This document shows, piece by piece, positions 1 through 8,301 of a stretch of 64,000 nt of DNA. A program made the translations under genes and the position numbers. How positions within the stretch are numbered: the first letter of the stretch is position 1; each line of letters begins with the position of its first letter. This DNA is from Comamonas sp. lk (lineage in GTDB: Bacteria; Pseudomonadota; Gammaproteobacteria; Burkholderiales; Burkholderiaceae_C): positions 3,412,754 to 3,476,753 of the forward strand of contig NZ_UOOB01000001.1 in NCBI RefSeq assembly GCF_900564145.1. The letters are read 5' to 3'. The notes beneath the pieces were generated by a model that saw only the letters and a list, made by a program, of their open reading frames with translations, had not been told where the DNA came from and did not search any database.

Positions 1-316
1 CAAACGGCGAGGCATAGGTCTCACCAAAAATGGTGGTCTGCTGGTTGCGCTTGGCCACATCCACCATCACCCGGGTGCTGAAGCTGTAGTCCTGAAAGGA
101 CTGGCGATTGGCCTTGAGCGAGATATTGTCTTCGGCCGCACCGGCGATGTAGCCAAAGAGAGGACGCGGCAGATGCTTGCGGGCAGCCGTCTCGAAATCG
201 TCCAGCGACAAAATGTTCTGCAGTCTGCGTGGCAGGTCTGGCCGCTTGCCGTAAGCGGCCTGTGCAGCCACCCGCGCAGGTTGAGACAGGGGCGAGAGGG
301 TGGAGTCAGAGCTCAT
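1..316 (-). CDS. FMN-dependent alpha-hydroxy-acid oxidase/dehydrogenase, N-terminal part (gene runs off the left edge)
   Basis: The minus strand reads open from an ATG at 316 to the window edge and gives about 105 residues. These begin MSSDSTLSPL and include LSLDDFETAARKHLP, then FGYIAGAAEDN and later FGETYASPF. This is the usual N-terminus of the LldD/glycolate-oxidase TIM-barrel family, which oxidises (S)-2-hydroxyacids with FMN; the catalytic His/Arg region lies outside the window. The gene sits 87 bp downstream of glaH on the same strand. GlaH makes (S)-2-hydroxyglutarate, so that is a plausible substrate (inference), but L-lactate or other hydroxyacids are possible. A weak hairpin lies between the two genes. 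The ribosome-binding site is poor. Confidence 0.8.
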   Translation of the reverse strand, partial: MSSDSTLSPLSQPARVAAQAAYGKRPDLPRRLQNILSLDDFETAARKHLPRPLFGYIAGAAEDNISLKANRQSFQDYSFSTRVMVDVAKRNQQTTIFGETYASPF

Positions 317-344
317 CGGAAGTAGCCAAGCAAAAAGGACAGAC

Positions 345-380
345 GAAAAGACCCGGTCTGGCAATCACACCACACCGGGT
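345..380 (-). terminator. Weak hairpin between glaH and the FMN oxidase gene
   Basis: On the minus strand the arms ACCCGGT (380-374) and ACCGGGT (357-351) flank a 16-nt loop and are followed by CTTTTC. The stem is short and the U-tract poor, so it may only reduce read-through from glaH. Confidence 0.3.
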
Positions 381-403
381 ATCACACAAACGAGTACTGA
401 AGC

Positions 404-1345
404 TTAGCGGGCGAAAGTACCGCGCTGGCGCATCAGTTCACGATGCAGATTTTCATTTTTTTCAAAGGGTGCGCGACCATGAACGTAAAAATAATTGTTC
501 AGCACCACCAGATCGCCGATGGGCAGGCGCACGGTCTTGGTACCGCTGGACGACTCCATGGATTCCGACAGCGCCTGCAGATAGCCGGCTTCGGCATCGT
601 TGGCAGGCTGGACGAACTGGTCGATGAAGGACATGGACAGGCCGAATTCGCCGTGGAAGAACACGGGACGCTCCACGCGCTCGTTGACGTTCTTGGAACC
701 CGGAGCTTTGTAAAGCAGCGGCTTGGAGCCCAGAGGATCCATGGCAAAGCGCTGGCATTCGGACCAGTCATCCAGGTGCAGAAAGCGTGATTCGCCGCCC
801 ACGGCATTTTTCTCGTCGAACTTCATCATCAGCAACCAGTCCGTGGCTTCGGTCACGAAAGTGCCGTCGGTATGCATGGTGAACAATCGGTAGGCCTGGC
901 GCAGATAGGAATCGCTGGCGTCCGTGTGCTTGACCAGAAAGCGTGCATAGAAAGTGCCCGACATGGAGTCGTGGTTGCCCGGGCCCAGGATGTGGCCGAT
1001 AGCGGTACCGAACTTCACGTATTCAGCGCTGTCAGTGGTCAGACCTTGCAAGCCCAAAGTGAAGCCGCCATGGTTGCGGTCTTTGACGATGGCGTTGAGC
1101 TTCTCGGCAAAATCGGCGCCCATGTGCTTGACCAACGTGCGCGCCATATGAAAGCGCATGAAGGGCACGTATTCCAGATTCTGGACATCGATGTCACTCA
1201 CATCATCCAGAAAGCCCTGCACCGCTTCTGGATTCAGCTTCAGATGCAGCAGACGAGGATGGTCGGGATGCTCGGACATCTCGTAGGCATTGAGACTCTT
1301 GGAGGCGAGGGCTTGGGATGGGATTGGCGCGTTCATGGCAGTCAT
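404..1345 (-). CDS. glaH: Glutarate 2-hydroxylase (2-oxoglutarate/Fe(II)-dependent, CsiD/GlaH family)
   Basis: The 313-residue product aligns throughout with E. coli CsiD/GlaH (325 aa). Shared blocks are DSYLRQ, the iron-binding HxD in MHTDGTF (about residues 157-160), LLMMKFDE, SKNV, YIDQFVQP-like SFIDQFVQP, the distal histidine in YVHGR and the C-terminal HRELMRQRG. GlaH hydroxylates glutarate, from lysine or cadaverine breakdown, to (S)-2-hydroxyglutarate while decarboxylating 2-oxoglutarate. It is cytosolic. It is divergent from a LysR regulator and followed by an FMN hydroxyacid oxidase instead of the FAD enzyme LhgO that usually accompanies it. The start at 1345 is the first ATG; an in-frame ATG at 1336 is an alternative. 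Confidence 0.92.
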   Translation of the reverse strand: MTAMNAPIPSQALASKSLNAYEMSEHPDHPRLLHLKLNPEAVQGFLDDVSDIDVQNLEYVPFMRFHMARTLVKHMGADFAEKLNAIVKDRNHGGFTLGLQGLTTDSAEYVKFGTAIGHILGPGNHDSMSGTFYARFLVKHTDASDSYLRQAYRLFTMHTDGTFVTEATDWLLMMKFDEKNAVGGESRFLHLDDWSECQRFAMDPLGSKPLLYKAPGSKNVNERVERPVFFHGEFGLSMSFIDQFVQPANDAEAGYLQALSESMESSSGTKTVRLPIGDLVVLNNYFYVHGRAPFEKNENLHRELMRQRGTFAR

Positions 1346-1374
1346 TCGGTAGCAAGGCCTCTATTGCATCGCAT

Positions 1375-1400
1375 CTCATTGATATGATCTATATCGTGAG
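1375..1400. promoter_or_regulatory. Imperfect dyad, candidate LysR operator in the glaH-lysR divergent promoter
   Basis: CTCATTGATAT and ATATCGTGAG form an inverted repeat around GATCT in the 85-bp space between glaH and the LysR gene. AT-rich dyads of T-N11-A type at this place are typical binding sites of LysR proteins that control the divergent gene. No experimental support. Confidence 0.45.
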
Positions 1401-1430
1401 CATTAATTTTTAATCTGCTTTTCTTATCAA

Positions 1431-2348
1431 ATGCTGACCCACCGACAGTTGCAGTACTTTGTCGCCGTTGCCGAAGAGCTGCATTTCTCGCGCGCCGCAG
1501 ATCGCCTTGGCGTGGCTCAATCGGCCATCAGCGTGCAGGTGCAGCAACTGGAGCGCGACCTCAATGTGCGCCTCTTGCTACGCAACAAGCGCCAGCCCAT
1601 CACGCTCACGGACGCGGGAGCCCTGCTGTATGCCGAAGCCGTGGGTGCGCTGCGCCATATGGAGCGCGCCGAGCAGGTTGGCCTGCTGGCGGCCAGCGGC
1701 CTCAGCGGCAGCGTGCGCATGGGCTATGTGGCGTCAGCAGTAACCTCGGGCCTGCTGTCGCGCCTGCTGGGCAGTTTTCGCCTCACCCATGAGCGGGTGC
1801 GCATGCAGGTCGTGGCCATGGAAACGCCCAAGCAGTTGCATGCCATCGAGACCGGAGAGATTGATGTAGGCCTGGTGCGCCCTCGCCGCCACTACCCCGA
1901 TGGAGTGGAGGCCATGCTGCTTCATAGCGAGCCGCTGCTGGTGGCCATGTCTGAAAGCCATGCGCTGGCCAGGCAACCCTCGGTCAAGGCCGCAGAGCTC
2001 AGAGGCCAGACTTTTATTGCACCGCAGTTCAACGAGTCCGAAGGCTTTTCCGAAGTGCTGTCACGCCTGGCGGCAGTGGCGGGCTTCAGCGCCGGCTCGG
2101 AATATCACGTCAACGACTTCATTACCGCAACCAGCCTGGCCGCTGCGGGCTATGGCGTGGTGATCGTGCCGGAATCGATACGTTTGTTCGGCCAGCCCGG
2201 CGTTACCTTCAGGCCCATCAGCGATTTTCACGAACTGGTACATCTGGTGCTGGCCTATAGAAAGCGGGAGCACTCACCGGCCATCCGCTTTTTTGTGGCC
2301 TCCGCCCAGGCCCAGCAGCCCAAGCAGTCCAGCGCTTACGGCGCATGA
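1431..2348 (+). CDS. LysR family transcriptional regulator
   Basis: The product has 305 residues. The N-terminal winged helix-turn-helix spans roughly residues 1-60: MLTHRQLQYFVAVAEELHFS, then AADRLGVAQSAISVQVQQLE and LLLRNKR. A periplasmic-binding-like effector domain follows from about residue 90 to 295. It is divergently transcribed from glaH, 85 bp away, which is the usual arrangement for a LysR activator of the neighbouring operon, so control by glutarate or 2-hydroxyglutarate is a reasonable guess. In Pseudomonas and E. coli the glaH operon is instead controlled by the GntR protein CsiR. No good ribosome-binding site is seen before the ATG. Confidence 0.88.
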   Translation: MLTHRQLQYFVAVAEELHFSRAADRLGVAQSAISVQVQQLERDLNVRLLLRNKRQPITLTDAGALLYAEAVGALRHMERAEQVGLLAASGLSGSVRMGYVASAVTSGLLSRLLGSFRLTHERVRMQVVAMETPKQLHAIETGEIDVGLVRPRRHYPDGVEAMLLHSEPLLVAMSESHALARQPSVKAAELRGQTFIAPQFNESEGFSEVLSRLAAVAGFSAGSEYHVNDFITATSLAAAGYGVVIVPESIRLFGQPGVTFRPISDFHELVHLVLAYRKREHSPAIRFFVASAQAQQPKQSSAYGA

Positions 2349-2380
2349 GCAGGCCAAGGCACGCCTCAAACCGTTAGTGC

Positions 2381-2410
2381 ATCAATTTCGATAGCACACA
2401 GCGCTTTATC
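2381..2410 (-). repeat. Short Comamonadaceae-type intergenic repeat (copy G)
   Basis: The reverse complement reads ATAAAGCGC-N4-TGCTATCGAAATTGAT, a match to the AAGCGC-N4-AGCTAT repeat seen elsewhere in the window. It lies between the convergent LysR and aldo/keto reductase genes. Confidence 0.5.
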
Positions 2411-2440
2411 CGAATGGGCTAAAGCCTGTTCAGCCACCAA

Positions 2441-3535
2441 TTACAAGGCCGGATCGCGGATTTCCCAGCGAATCTGGTCAATGGCGGCCAGCACTTCGGG
2501 CGAGAGTTGCGTGCCCCAGGCGTTCAGGTCTTCATCGAGCTGCGCCACCGAGGTCACGCCGATGATGGTGCTGGCCACCTGCCACTTGGTATAGCAAAAC
2601 GCCAGAGCCATCTGCACTTCCGTCATGCCATGTTCGCGGGCCAGAGCGTTGTAGCGGCGCGCAGCGGCCAGCGCATCAGGACGGCCCCAACGCTGCTTTT
2701 GCACCGATTCATATTTCGCAATCCGCGCATCCTGCGGCGCACCGGCCTCATGGGGTGCGAACTGGTCGAACTTTCCCGTCAGCAGACCAAAGCCCAGCGG
2801 CGAATAGGCCAGCAGCGACACGCCCAGGCGGTGGCAGCTTTCGTCGAGTCCGTTTTCATAGGTGCGGTTGACCAGGCAATACGGGTTTTGCGTGCTCACC
2901 ACGCGCGGCAGGCCGTGCTGCTCGGCCAGGCGCACAAACTCATGCACGCCATAAGGCGTCTCGTTGGACAGGCCGATGTGGCGAATCTTGCCCTCTTTCA
3001 TCAGCCGTCCCAGCACCTGCAGCTGCTCGTGAATCGAGGTCTCAGATTTTTCGTTTTGCGGGTTGTAGTAAAGCGTGCCGAAAGCCGGCACATGGCGCTC
3101 GGGCCAATGAATCTGGTAGAGGTCGATCACCTCGGTCTGCAGGCGCTTCAAGCTGGCTTCGCAGGAGTTTTGGATGTCCTGCCCCGTCAAACCCATGCCT
3201 TCACGTACCCAGGGCATGCCGCGCGCGGGGCCGGCCACCTTGCTGGCCAGCGTGAGCTTTTGGCGCATGCCTGGGCGGGCCTGCAACCAGCGGCCGATGA
3301 TGGTTTCCGTCGCCCCGCAAGTGGCGGCACGCGCGGGCACAGCATACATCTCGGCGGTATCGAAGAAGTCCACCCCCCGCTCCACGGCGCGATCCATGAT
3401 GCGAAAGGCCTGGGCTTCATCCACCTGCTCGCCAAAAGTCATGGTGCCCAGGCAGATCGGGCTGACGCGCAGATCGCTGTGACCCAGGGTAACGGGATGC
3501 ATGGAAAGACGGGAGGAGCCGGCAGAGGAATTCAT
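2441..3535 (-). CDS. NADP-dependent aldo/keto reductase, Tas-like
   Basis: From the ATG at 3535 the product has 364 residues. It begins with the AKR strand LGHSDLRVSPICLGTMTFGE, then shows DFFDTAEMY (catalytic Asp and Tyr), SKVAG (catalytic Lys region), DLYQIHWPE (catalytic His) and a C-terminal cofactor segment around STIIGVT. The sequence resembles E. coli Tas over its whole length, including AEMY, QIHWP, GLSNETPYGV and TQNPYCLVNR. Family members reduce aldehydes or ketones; the substrate is unknown. The reading frame is open further upstream, but residues before 3535 look non-coding and overlap the divergent hydrolase leader. An ATG at 3502 is an alternative start. Confidence 0.85.
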   Translation of the reverse strand: MNSSAGSSRLSMHPVTLGHSDLRVSPICLGTMTFGEQVDEAQAFRIMDRAVERGVDFFDTAEMYAVPARAATCGATETIIGRWLQARPGMRQKLTLASKVAGPARGMPWVREGMGLTGQDIQNSCEASLKRLQTEVIDLYQIHWPERHVPAFGTLYYNPQNEKSETSIHEQLQVLGRLMKEGKIRHIGLSNETPYGVHEFVRLAEQHGLPRVVSTQNPYCLVNRTYENGLDESCHRLGVSLLAYSPLGFGLLTGKFDQFAPHEAGAPQDARIAKYESVQKQRWGRPDALAAARRYNALAREHGMTEVQMALAFCYTKWQVASTIIGVTSVAQLDEDLNAWGTQLSPEVLAAIDQIRWEIRDPAL

Positions 3536-3678
3536 GCGCTCTAGTGTATGCCGCCACAGGGCAAGACCCTGGCGAAACCGAGGGTGTTTACCAATGGCCC
3601 ACTGTCCCGTGGCGGACGGCTGATGGCGGCACAACCGCAATAATTGAAGCCAAGCACCAACCCACAAGCCAGCAGACC

Positions 3679-4626
3679 ATGAGCACAGACCAAGACACCG
3701 CCCCCTACCAACCCCAGCGCCTCTGGCAATCGCAGATGCTGCCCGTGCGCAATATGCACTACCACCTGCGCAGCTGGACGCCCGAGAACCACAATCCCGA
3801 GCTGCCCCTGCTGGTGCTGGCCCATGGCTGGATGGATGTGGCCGCCTCCTACCAGTTTGTGGTCGATGCCTTCAGCGACGCTTTTGTTGAGGGCCGCCGT
3901 ATCGTGGCCGCCGACTGGCGCGGTTTTGGCCTGAGCCGCCCGCCCGTGGCCTGCGACAGTTATTACTTCACCGACTATCTGGCCGATCTCGATGTGCTGC
4001 TCGACCAGCTCTCGCCCGACAAGCCCATCGATCTGGTCGGCCACAGCATGGGCGGCAATATCTCCTGCTTTTATGCCGGTGCGCGCGCCGAGCGCATACG
4101 CCGCTTTGTCAGCCTGGAAGGCTTTGGCATGCCCGAGACCTCGGCCAGCCAGGCACCCAAGCGCCTGGCGCAATGGATGGACGAGCTGCGTGCGCAACGC
4201 GAGGGCGGTATGGAGCTGGCGCCCTACGACAGCGTGGAGGCCGTGGCCAACCGCCTGCAAAAAACCAATCGCCGCCTGCCGCGTGACAAGGCCTTGTGGC
4301 TGGCCCACCACTGGGCCGCACCCGATGCGAACGGCCAGTGGCGCATTCTGGGCGATGCCTCGCACAAGATCACCAACCCCTATCTGTACCGCGTGGAAGA
4401 AGCCCTGGCCTGCCTGGCCCAGATCAGCGCCCCCATGCTGTCCATCGAAGCCTCGGACGACAGCCTGGGCCAGTGGCACAAGGGCCGCTATTCGCTGGAG
4501 CAATACCACGCGCGCCTGCAGCAGGTGAAAAACTGCGAAATCGCCGTGGTCCAAGATGCCGGCCATATGCTGCACCACGACCAGCCCCAGGCCGTGGCCC
4601 GGTTGATAGAGAACTTCCTGCGCTGA
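3679..4626 (+). CDS. Alpha/beta-hydrolase fold protein
   Basis: The product has 315 residues. It shows the oxyanion-hole stretch LAHGWMD near residue 50, the nucleophile elbow GHSMGG near residue 120 and a late histidine in DAGHMLHHDQP, so the Ser-Asp-His triad looks intact. The DWRGFG motif is typical of the family. The substrate cannot be told; esterase, lactonase or epoxide-type chemistry would all fit, though the serine nucleophile argues against epoxide hydrolase. It is divergent from the aldo/keto reductase and convergent with the penicillin acylase homologue. The frame is open upstream, but the ATG at 3679 begins the conserved part. Confidence 0.82.
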   Translation: MSTDQDTAPYQPQRLWQSQMLPVRNMHYHLRSWTPENHNPELPLLVLAHGWMDVAASYQFVVDAFSDAFVEGRRIVAADWRGFGLSRPPVACDSYYFTDYLADLDVLLDQLSPDKPIDLVGHSMGGNISCFYAGARAERIRRFVSLEGFGMPETSASQAPKRLAQWMDELRAQREGGMELAPYDSVEAVANRLQKTNRRLPRDKALWLAHHWAAPDANGQWRILGDASHKITNPYLYRVEEALACLAQISAPMLSIEASDDSLGQWHKGRYSLEQYHARLQQVKNCEIAVVQDAGHMLHHDQPQAVARLIENFLR

Positions 4627-4637
4627 AATTAGCTCTC

Positions 4638-4664
4638 AAATCAATAGCTTCATGCGCTTGATTT
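4638..4664 (-). repeat. Short intergenic repeat (copy A1), inverted partner of A2
   Basis: The reverse complement reads AAATCAAGCGC-N4-AGCTATTGATTT. With copy A2 at 4705-4734 it forms an inverted pair between two convergent genes, so the transcript of either gene could fold here. Confidence 0.6.
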
Positions 4665-4704
4665 CAATTGAGATCAGATACCTTCATATTTGAAATCAAT
4701 ACAT

Positions 4705-4734
4705 ATCAAGCGCAAGAAGCTACCAAATTCATAG
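4705..4734 (+). repeat. Short intergenic repeat (copy A2)
   Basis: Reads ATCAAGCGC-N4-AGCTACCAAATTCATAG on the plus strand, in opposite orientation to A1. It ends 3 bp from the stop codon of the penicillin acylase homologue. Confidence 0.6.
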
Positions 4735-4737
4735 GCA

Positions 4738-7317
4738 TCAAGGCGCAGCTTTTGGCCGCAGCTGCAGGCTGTGCGCCCAGTGCTGCGGCTGCATCTGCAG
4801 GGCGCGGTAACGCCCATCGGCCCATTGCTGGCGCATATCGGCATAGCGGCCGGACAAAGGCAGGCCGTTCTGTCCCGTCTGGTAGATAAAGCGCGACGCT
4901 TCCAGATCCGACAGGTCGTAGATCGCCCTCAACGAAGCCGCATGGCGGTTGGCAAAACGGTTGCCCAGCGGGCCTTTGGCATCGGCGGGCACCGGATTGG
5001 CGTTGAACTGACCCACGTTGACGGTATAGCCGTCGCCACTGGAGGGCTGGCTGACATTGAACAAGGCCGATAGGCCCGCGACACCGCCAAACGGCCGGTG
5101 TGCGCTCAAGGCCGCATGGGCATCGCCCCAGCGCCAGCGGCCGGGATCGGCTCCGTAAGCCGATTGCAACGTGTCCAAGGTTCGGGTCAGCGCCGCCCCG
5201 GCTTGTTCGGCGCAGCTTTGCGGCGCGCACCACCAAGCGTCATTGCGCTCCAGAATGCCTTCCAGCCCCGCGCGCAGATCGCGTTTGCCGTAGATTGCCT
5301 TGAAGCTGGCCTCGCCAATGCGGGGCATCACCATGCCGCGCACCAGCTCATCCGACCAGAGCGAGAAGATCAGCGGCTCGGCGCTATCCCTGTCCATGCG
5401 GCCGTCGAAATCGCGCAGCATCTGTTGCACGCGGGCCGCCAGGGGGTGGGCCGATGGCGCCGCCCGCAGCACGGGCAGCAATTTGACGGTGGCAGGCGAC
5501 AACACATCGTTTTGAATCGCGGCCATGCTGTCCGCCGTGTGCTTGGGCGTGGCCTCAATCAGCTGGGCAATGCGCTGGTAGCGATAGGGCAGGCTCCAGT
5601 CCTGGGTCAGAAAATGCGCATAGCCTTCGGCCGTGACGCGCTGGTTGGCCGTGGCCACATAGCCGCGCGCGGCGCCATCGTCTTGCGGCGTCTGCGCATG
5701 GCTGAGCCAGCCCTGCCAGTCATAGCGGGCCAGCCAGCCCGGAGCCGGTGCCACGCCGCGCAAATCGTTATCCGCTGCACGCACCGGCACCTTGCCTGCG
5801 GCCTTGAAGCCAATATGGCCCTGCACATCGGCGGCCACAATGCTTTGCATGGGCGAGTGGTAGCCGGCAAAAGCTGCGAACAGCTGCTCCACCGTGTGCG
5901 CGCCATTGGCCTTGAGCCCGGCCTCTATGGTGCCGTTGTCGGTGTCGAGCGCGGCCCAGCGCAAGGCCACGGCATATTGGCGGCGCTCCAGAAACTGGCT
6001 GTAGACGGCCTGCACATCGCTGAGCACCGGACCGTGGCGCGTGCTGCGCAGCGGCAGTTGAAGATCAGGCTGGCCCTTGATCTTGAACACCTCGTTGCGC
6101 ACCTCGAATGACTCCCAGCCCGTGGGCGTTCTATAGCGGCCGGGATCGTCGGGGTCGATCAGCTCCAGATACAGATCCTGCACATCGGGATTGGTGTTGG
6201 TAAAGCCCCAGGCCACCTCACGCGTGCGGCCCAGCACCACAAACGGCAGGCCAGGCAAGCTGGCGCCCACCACATCCAGGGCCGCCAGCTCGGCACCATC
6301 GGCCGCCTTGCCTGCCGGTGCCTGCAAATGCGTGAAGTACCAGATGGCCGGCGCCGACAGGGCCAGATGCGGATCATTGGCCAGCAGCGGCTTGCCGCTT
6401 TGCGTGCGGCTGCCCGCCAGCACCCAGTTGTTGCTGCCCTTGCCGTCGTTGCTGCCCATGTCCTGCACGGTTTGCGCTGCCCATTGCTGCAGCGCGCTGG
6501 CAGCCAGATCGGCGACCCGCGTATCGGCCTGTGGAGCCTGCGGTGCATGGGCCTGTATTGCCTGCGGCTTGTACACGCCCAGCTCACGGTACAGGCCGGC
6601 CAGATCCACAGACGTGGCCGGAGCCTCGCCCGGGTAGGCAGGCATGAGTTGCCATAGCTGTTCGGTGCTCAGGGTTTGCAGCAGATTGAGGCGCGCGGCC
6701 TCATTGCCCCAGTTGCCGCCCAGATCCAGCGCCATCATCAAAGCCCAGCCCACGCTGTCCAGCGCCGACCAGGGCACGCTATCGCCACCACTGGTGCCAC
6801 CACCGGCCTGGGTGCCCAGCAGCAGAAATTCGGGGGCCTTGGCCTGACTTTGGCCGGCGTAAAACGCGGCAATGCCTTCGCTGTACACCGTTAGCGCCTC
6901 GCGCACCGAGGCCGGCATGGCCGCGTACTGGCGCCGGGCCGCTCCGTGGATATCCAGCAAGCGCATCAGCTTGTCCAGCTCCAGTGTGGCAGGGCCCAGG
7001 ATTTCAGACAAGCGGCCTTGCATCAGGCGGCGGTTGAACTCCAGCTGCCAGCCGCGTTCCTGTGCATGGACAAAGCCCAGGGCACGCCAGGCATCCTGCG
7101 GCGACTGTGCCTGAATATGGGTGATATCTGCGGCATCGCGCCGCAGCTGAACATTGCCGGCAAGCCCGGCAACAGCCAGCGTGCCATCCAGCCGGGGCTG
7201 GGCCTTGACGCCATAGATCGCCGCCACACTGCCGGCCAGCAAGGCCACCCCCACGGCCACGGCACCGGCGTTCAAACCCAGCCGAACCCAGCGCTGTGAT
7301 GCTGTCTTGTCTCCCAT
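4738..7317 (-). CDS. Penicillin acylase family (Ntn) amidohydrolase
   Basis: The 859-residue product has an N-terminal membrane/signal segment (about residues 12-36), an alpha-subunit region, and the autoprocessing site GSNNWVLAGS near residue 294. The serine of GSNNW becomes the N-terminal nucleophile after self-cleavage. LLANDPHL and the later GVAP/GRTR-type blocks are family hallmarks. Members hydrolyse amides such as penicillins, acyl-homoserine lactones or other N-acyl compounds in the periplasm. Substrate cannot be assigned: no luxI/R or beta-lactam genes are nearby. The length fits a single-chain precursor. It stands alone between a convergent hydrolase gene and a divergent small gene. 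Confidence 0.87.
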   Translation of the reverse strand: MGDKTASQRWVRLGLNAGAVAVGVALLAGSVAAIYGVKAQPRLDGTLAVAGLAGNVQLRRDAADITHIQAQSPQDAWRALGFVHAQERGWQLEFNRRLMQGRLSEILGPATLELDKLMRLLDIHGAARRQYAAMPASVREALTVYSEGIAAFYAGQSQAKAPEFLLLGTQAGGGTSGGDSVPWSALDSVGWALMMALDLGGNWGNEAARLNLLQTLSTEQLWQLMPAYPGEAPATSVDLAGLYRELGVYKPQAIQAHAPQAPQADTRVADLAASALQQWAAQTVQDMGSNDGKGSNNWVLAGSRTQSGKPLLANDPHLALSAPAIWYFTHLQAPAGKAADGAELAALDVVGASLPGLPFVVLGRTREVAWGFTNTNPDVQDLYLELIDPDDPGRYRTPTGWESFEVRNEVFKIKGQPDLQLPLRSTRHGPVLSDVQAVYSQFLERRQYAVALRWAALDTDNGTIEAGLKANGAHTVEQLFAAFAGYHSPMQSIVAADVQGHIGFKAAGKVPVRAADNDLRGVAPAPGWLARYDWQGWLSHAQTPQDDGAARGYVATANQRVTAEGYAHFLTQDWSLPYRYQRIAQLIEATPKHTADSMAAIQNDVLSPATVKLLPVLRAAPSAHPLAARVQQMLRDFDGRMDRDSAEPLIFSLWSDELVRGMVMPRIGEASFKAIYGKRDLRAGLEGILERNDAWWCAPQSCAEQAGAALTRTLDTLQSAYGADPGRWRWGDAHAALSAHRPFGGVAGLSALFNVSQPSSGDGYTVNVGQFNANPVPADAKGPLGNRFANRHAASLRAIYDLSDLEASRFIYQTGQNGLPLSGRYADMRQQWADGRYRALQMQPQHWAHSLQLRPKAAP

Positions 7318-7513
7318 GCTGCTGCCTCGCTTTGTCGTTGTCTACAAGCACTGCCGCATCGCGGAAGCTGACGGCTTTTGTAGCACAGCGGTTGGCATTC
7401 GACACTGCTGGACGAACCGGATTGCCTGCGCGGCAAGACCCCGGCTTGCGCGACAATCACCACCTCGCGCCAGGAAGCCATCCATGCGCTGTCACCCGTG
7501 AAGGATTTTGCCC

Positions 7514-7897
7514 ATGTGGCCGTTCAGCTTGCTCAAGAAACTCAGCCAGGACCCGCCCGTGGGCCAGACCCGCGGCGACTATATAGGCTGCTATCTGCTG
7601 GGCACGCACACCGCCGGCCGCGATGACGATGTGAGCTATATCTCCCTGGCCACCACCCGCGAAGCCCTGGAGCAGGACGCTTTGCAATACTTGCACGGCT
7701 TTTTGCAAAGCCACCCGCAACTCAATCCCGAAGAGCGCAGCACTATCGAGAGCCTGATTGAGCACTGGAAGGAACGCGCCGACGCCCACCTGGCCGCCGC
7801 CAGCGGCAAGCCTTTGGCGCTGCAAGGCGGCGCCGTGCTGTTTTTGCGCACCGGCATGCGGGCCCGCAAAAAAGAAAAAGGCGTCTACCTGGAGTGA
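7514..7897 (+). CDS. Conserved-looking hypothetical protein, 127 residues
   Basis: I do not recognise the family. The product starts MWPFSLLKKL, is soluble-looking, with an acidic middle (EERSTIESLIEHW) and a basic C-terminus (RARKKEKG). AAGGA lies 8 nt before the ATG at 7514, which favours this start over the in-frame TTG 6 nt earlier. Its 3' end overlaps a likely minus-strand terminator of the next gene. Coding character (GC-rich third positions, good ribosome-binding site) supports a real gene. Confidence 0.65.
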   Translation: MWPFSLLKKLSQDPPVGQTRGDYIGCYLLGTHTAGRDDDVSYISLATTREALEQDALQYLHGFLQSHPQLNPEERSTIESLIEHWKERADAHLAAASGKPLALQGGAVLFLRTGMRARKKEKGVYLE

Positions 7898-7901
7898 CGC
7901 C
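7868..7901 (-). terminator. Intrinsic terminator for the small gene at 7935-8183
   Basis: On the minus strand GGCGTC, a 10-nt loop and GACGCC are followed by TTTTTCTTTTTT. It lies inside the 3' end of the convergent gene. Confidence 0.5.
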
Positions 7902-7934
7902 TAGGAGCAGGGAAGGTGTGCCAAAACTGTGGCT

Positions 7935-8183
7935 TCACTGCGCGAAGTCCAGCGCAAAGCCTTCTTCCGTCAGCTGGATTTCGCCCTCAGCCCCGGTTTG
8001 CAGCCAGCCTTGGCTGATCGCCTGTGCCAGCGCCGCCTGCTGGTCGCCATGGCTTATGCCGTGTCTATCCAGGTCTTGGGCCAGAAACTGCGGCGCCATG
8101 CCCTCGCCGGCGCGCAAGCCCTGCTCTACGACCAGGATGTAGAGCAGCTTGTGGGCCGCAGTCTGCTGGGTGGGATCTGTCAT
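7935..8183 (-). CDS. Small hypothetical protein, 82 residues
   Basis: The family is not recognised. The sequence (MTDPTQQTAAHKLLYILVVE, then an amphipathic middle and ITL-type end LTEEGFALDFAQ) looks like a small winged-helix fold: helix, helix with QAALAQAISQGWLQ, and a beta-type IQLTEEG wing. That is an impression only. It is convergent with the previous gene and followed by a plausible terminator. Confidence 0.55.
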   Translation of the reverse strand: MTDPTQQTAAHKLLYILVVEQGLRAGEGMAPQFLAQDLDRHGISHGDQQAALAQAISQGWLQTGAEGEIQLTEEGFALDFAQ

Positions 8184-8301
8184 GCTCGAAACTCCTTGGA
8201 TTGGTGCCCGCTACCAGGCCTCATAGCTGGCCGCTCAACACCACTTAGGTTCACCTGATCGCTGGTATCAAGGGCCGGGAAAAACCGCGTGTTCGATGTG
8301 T

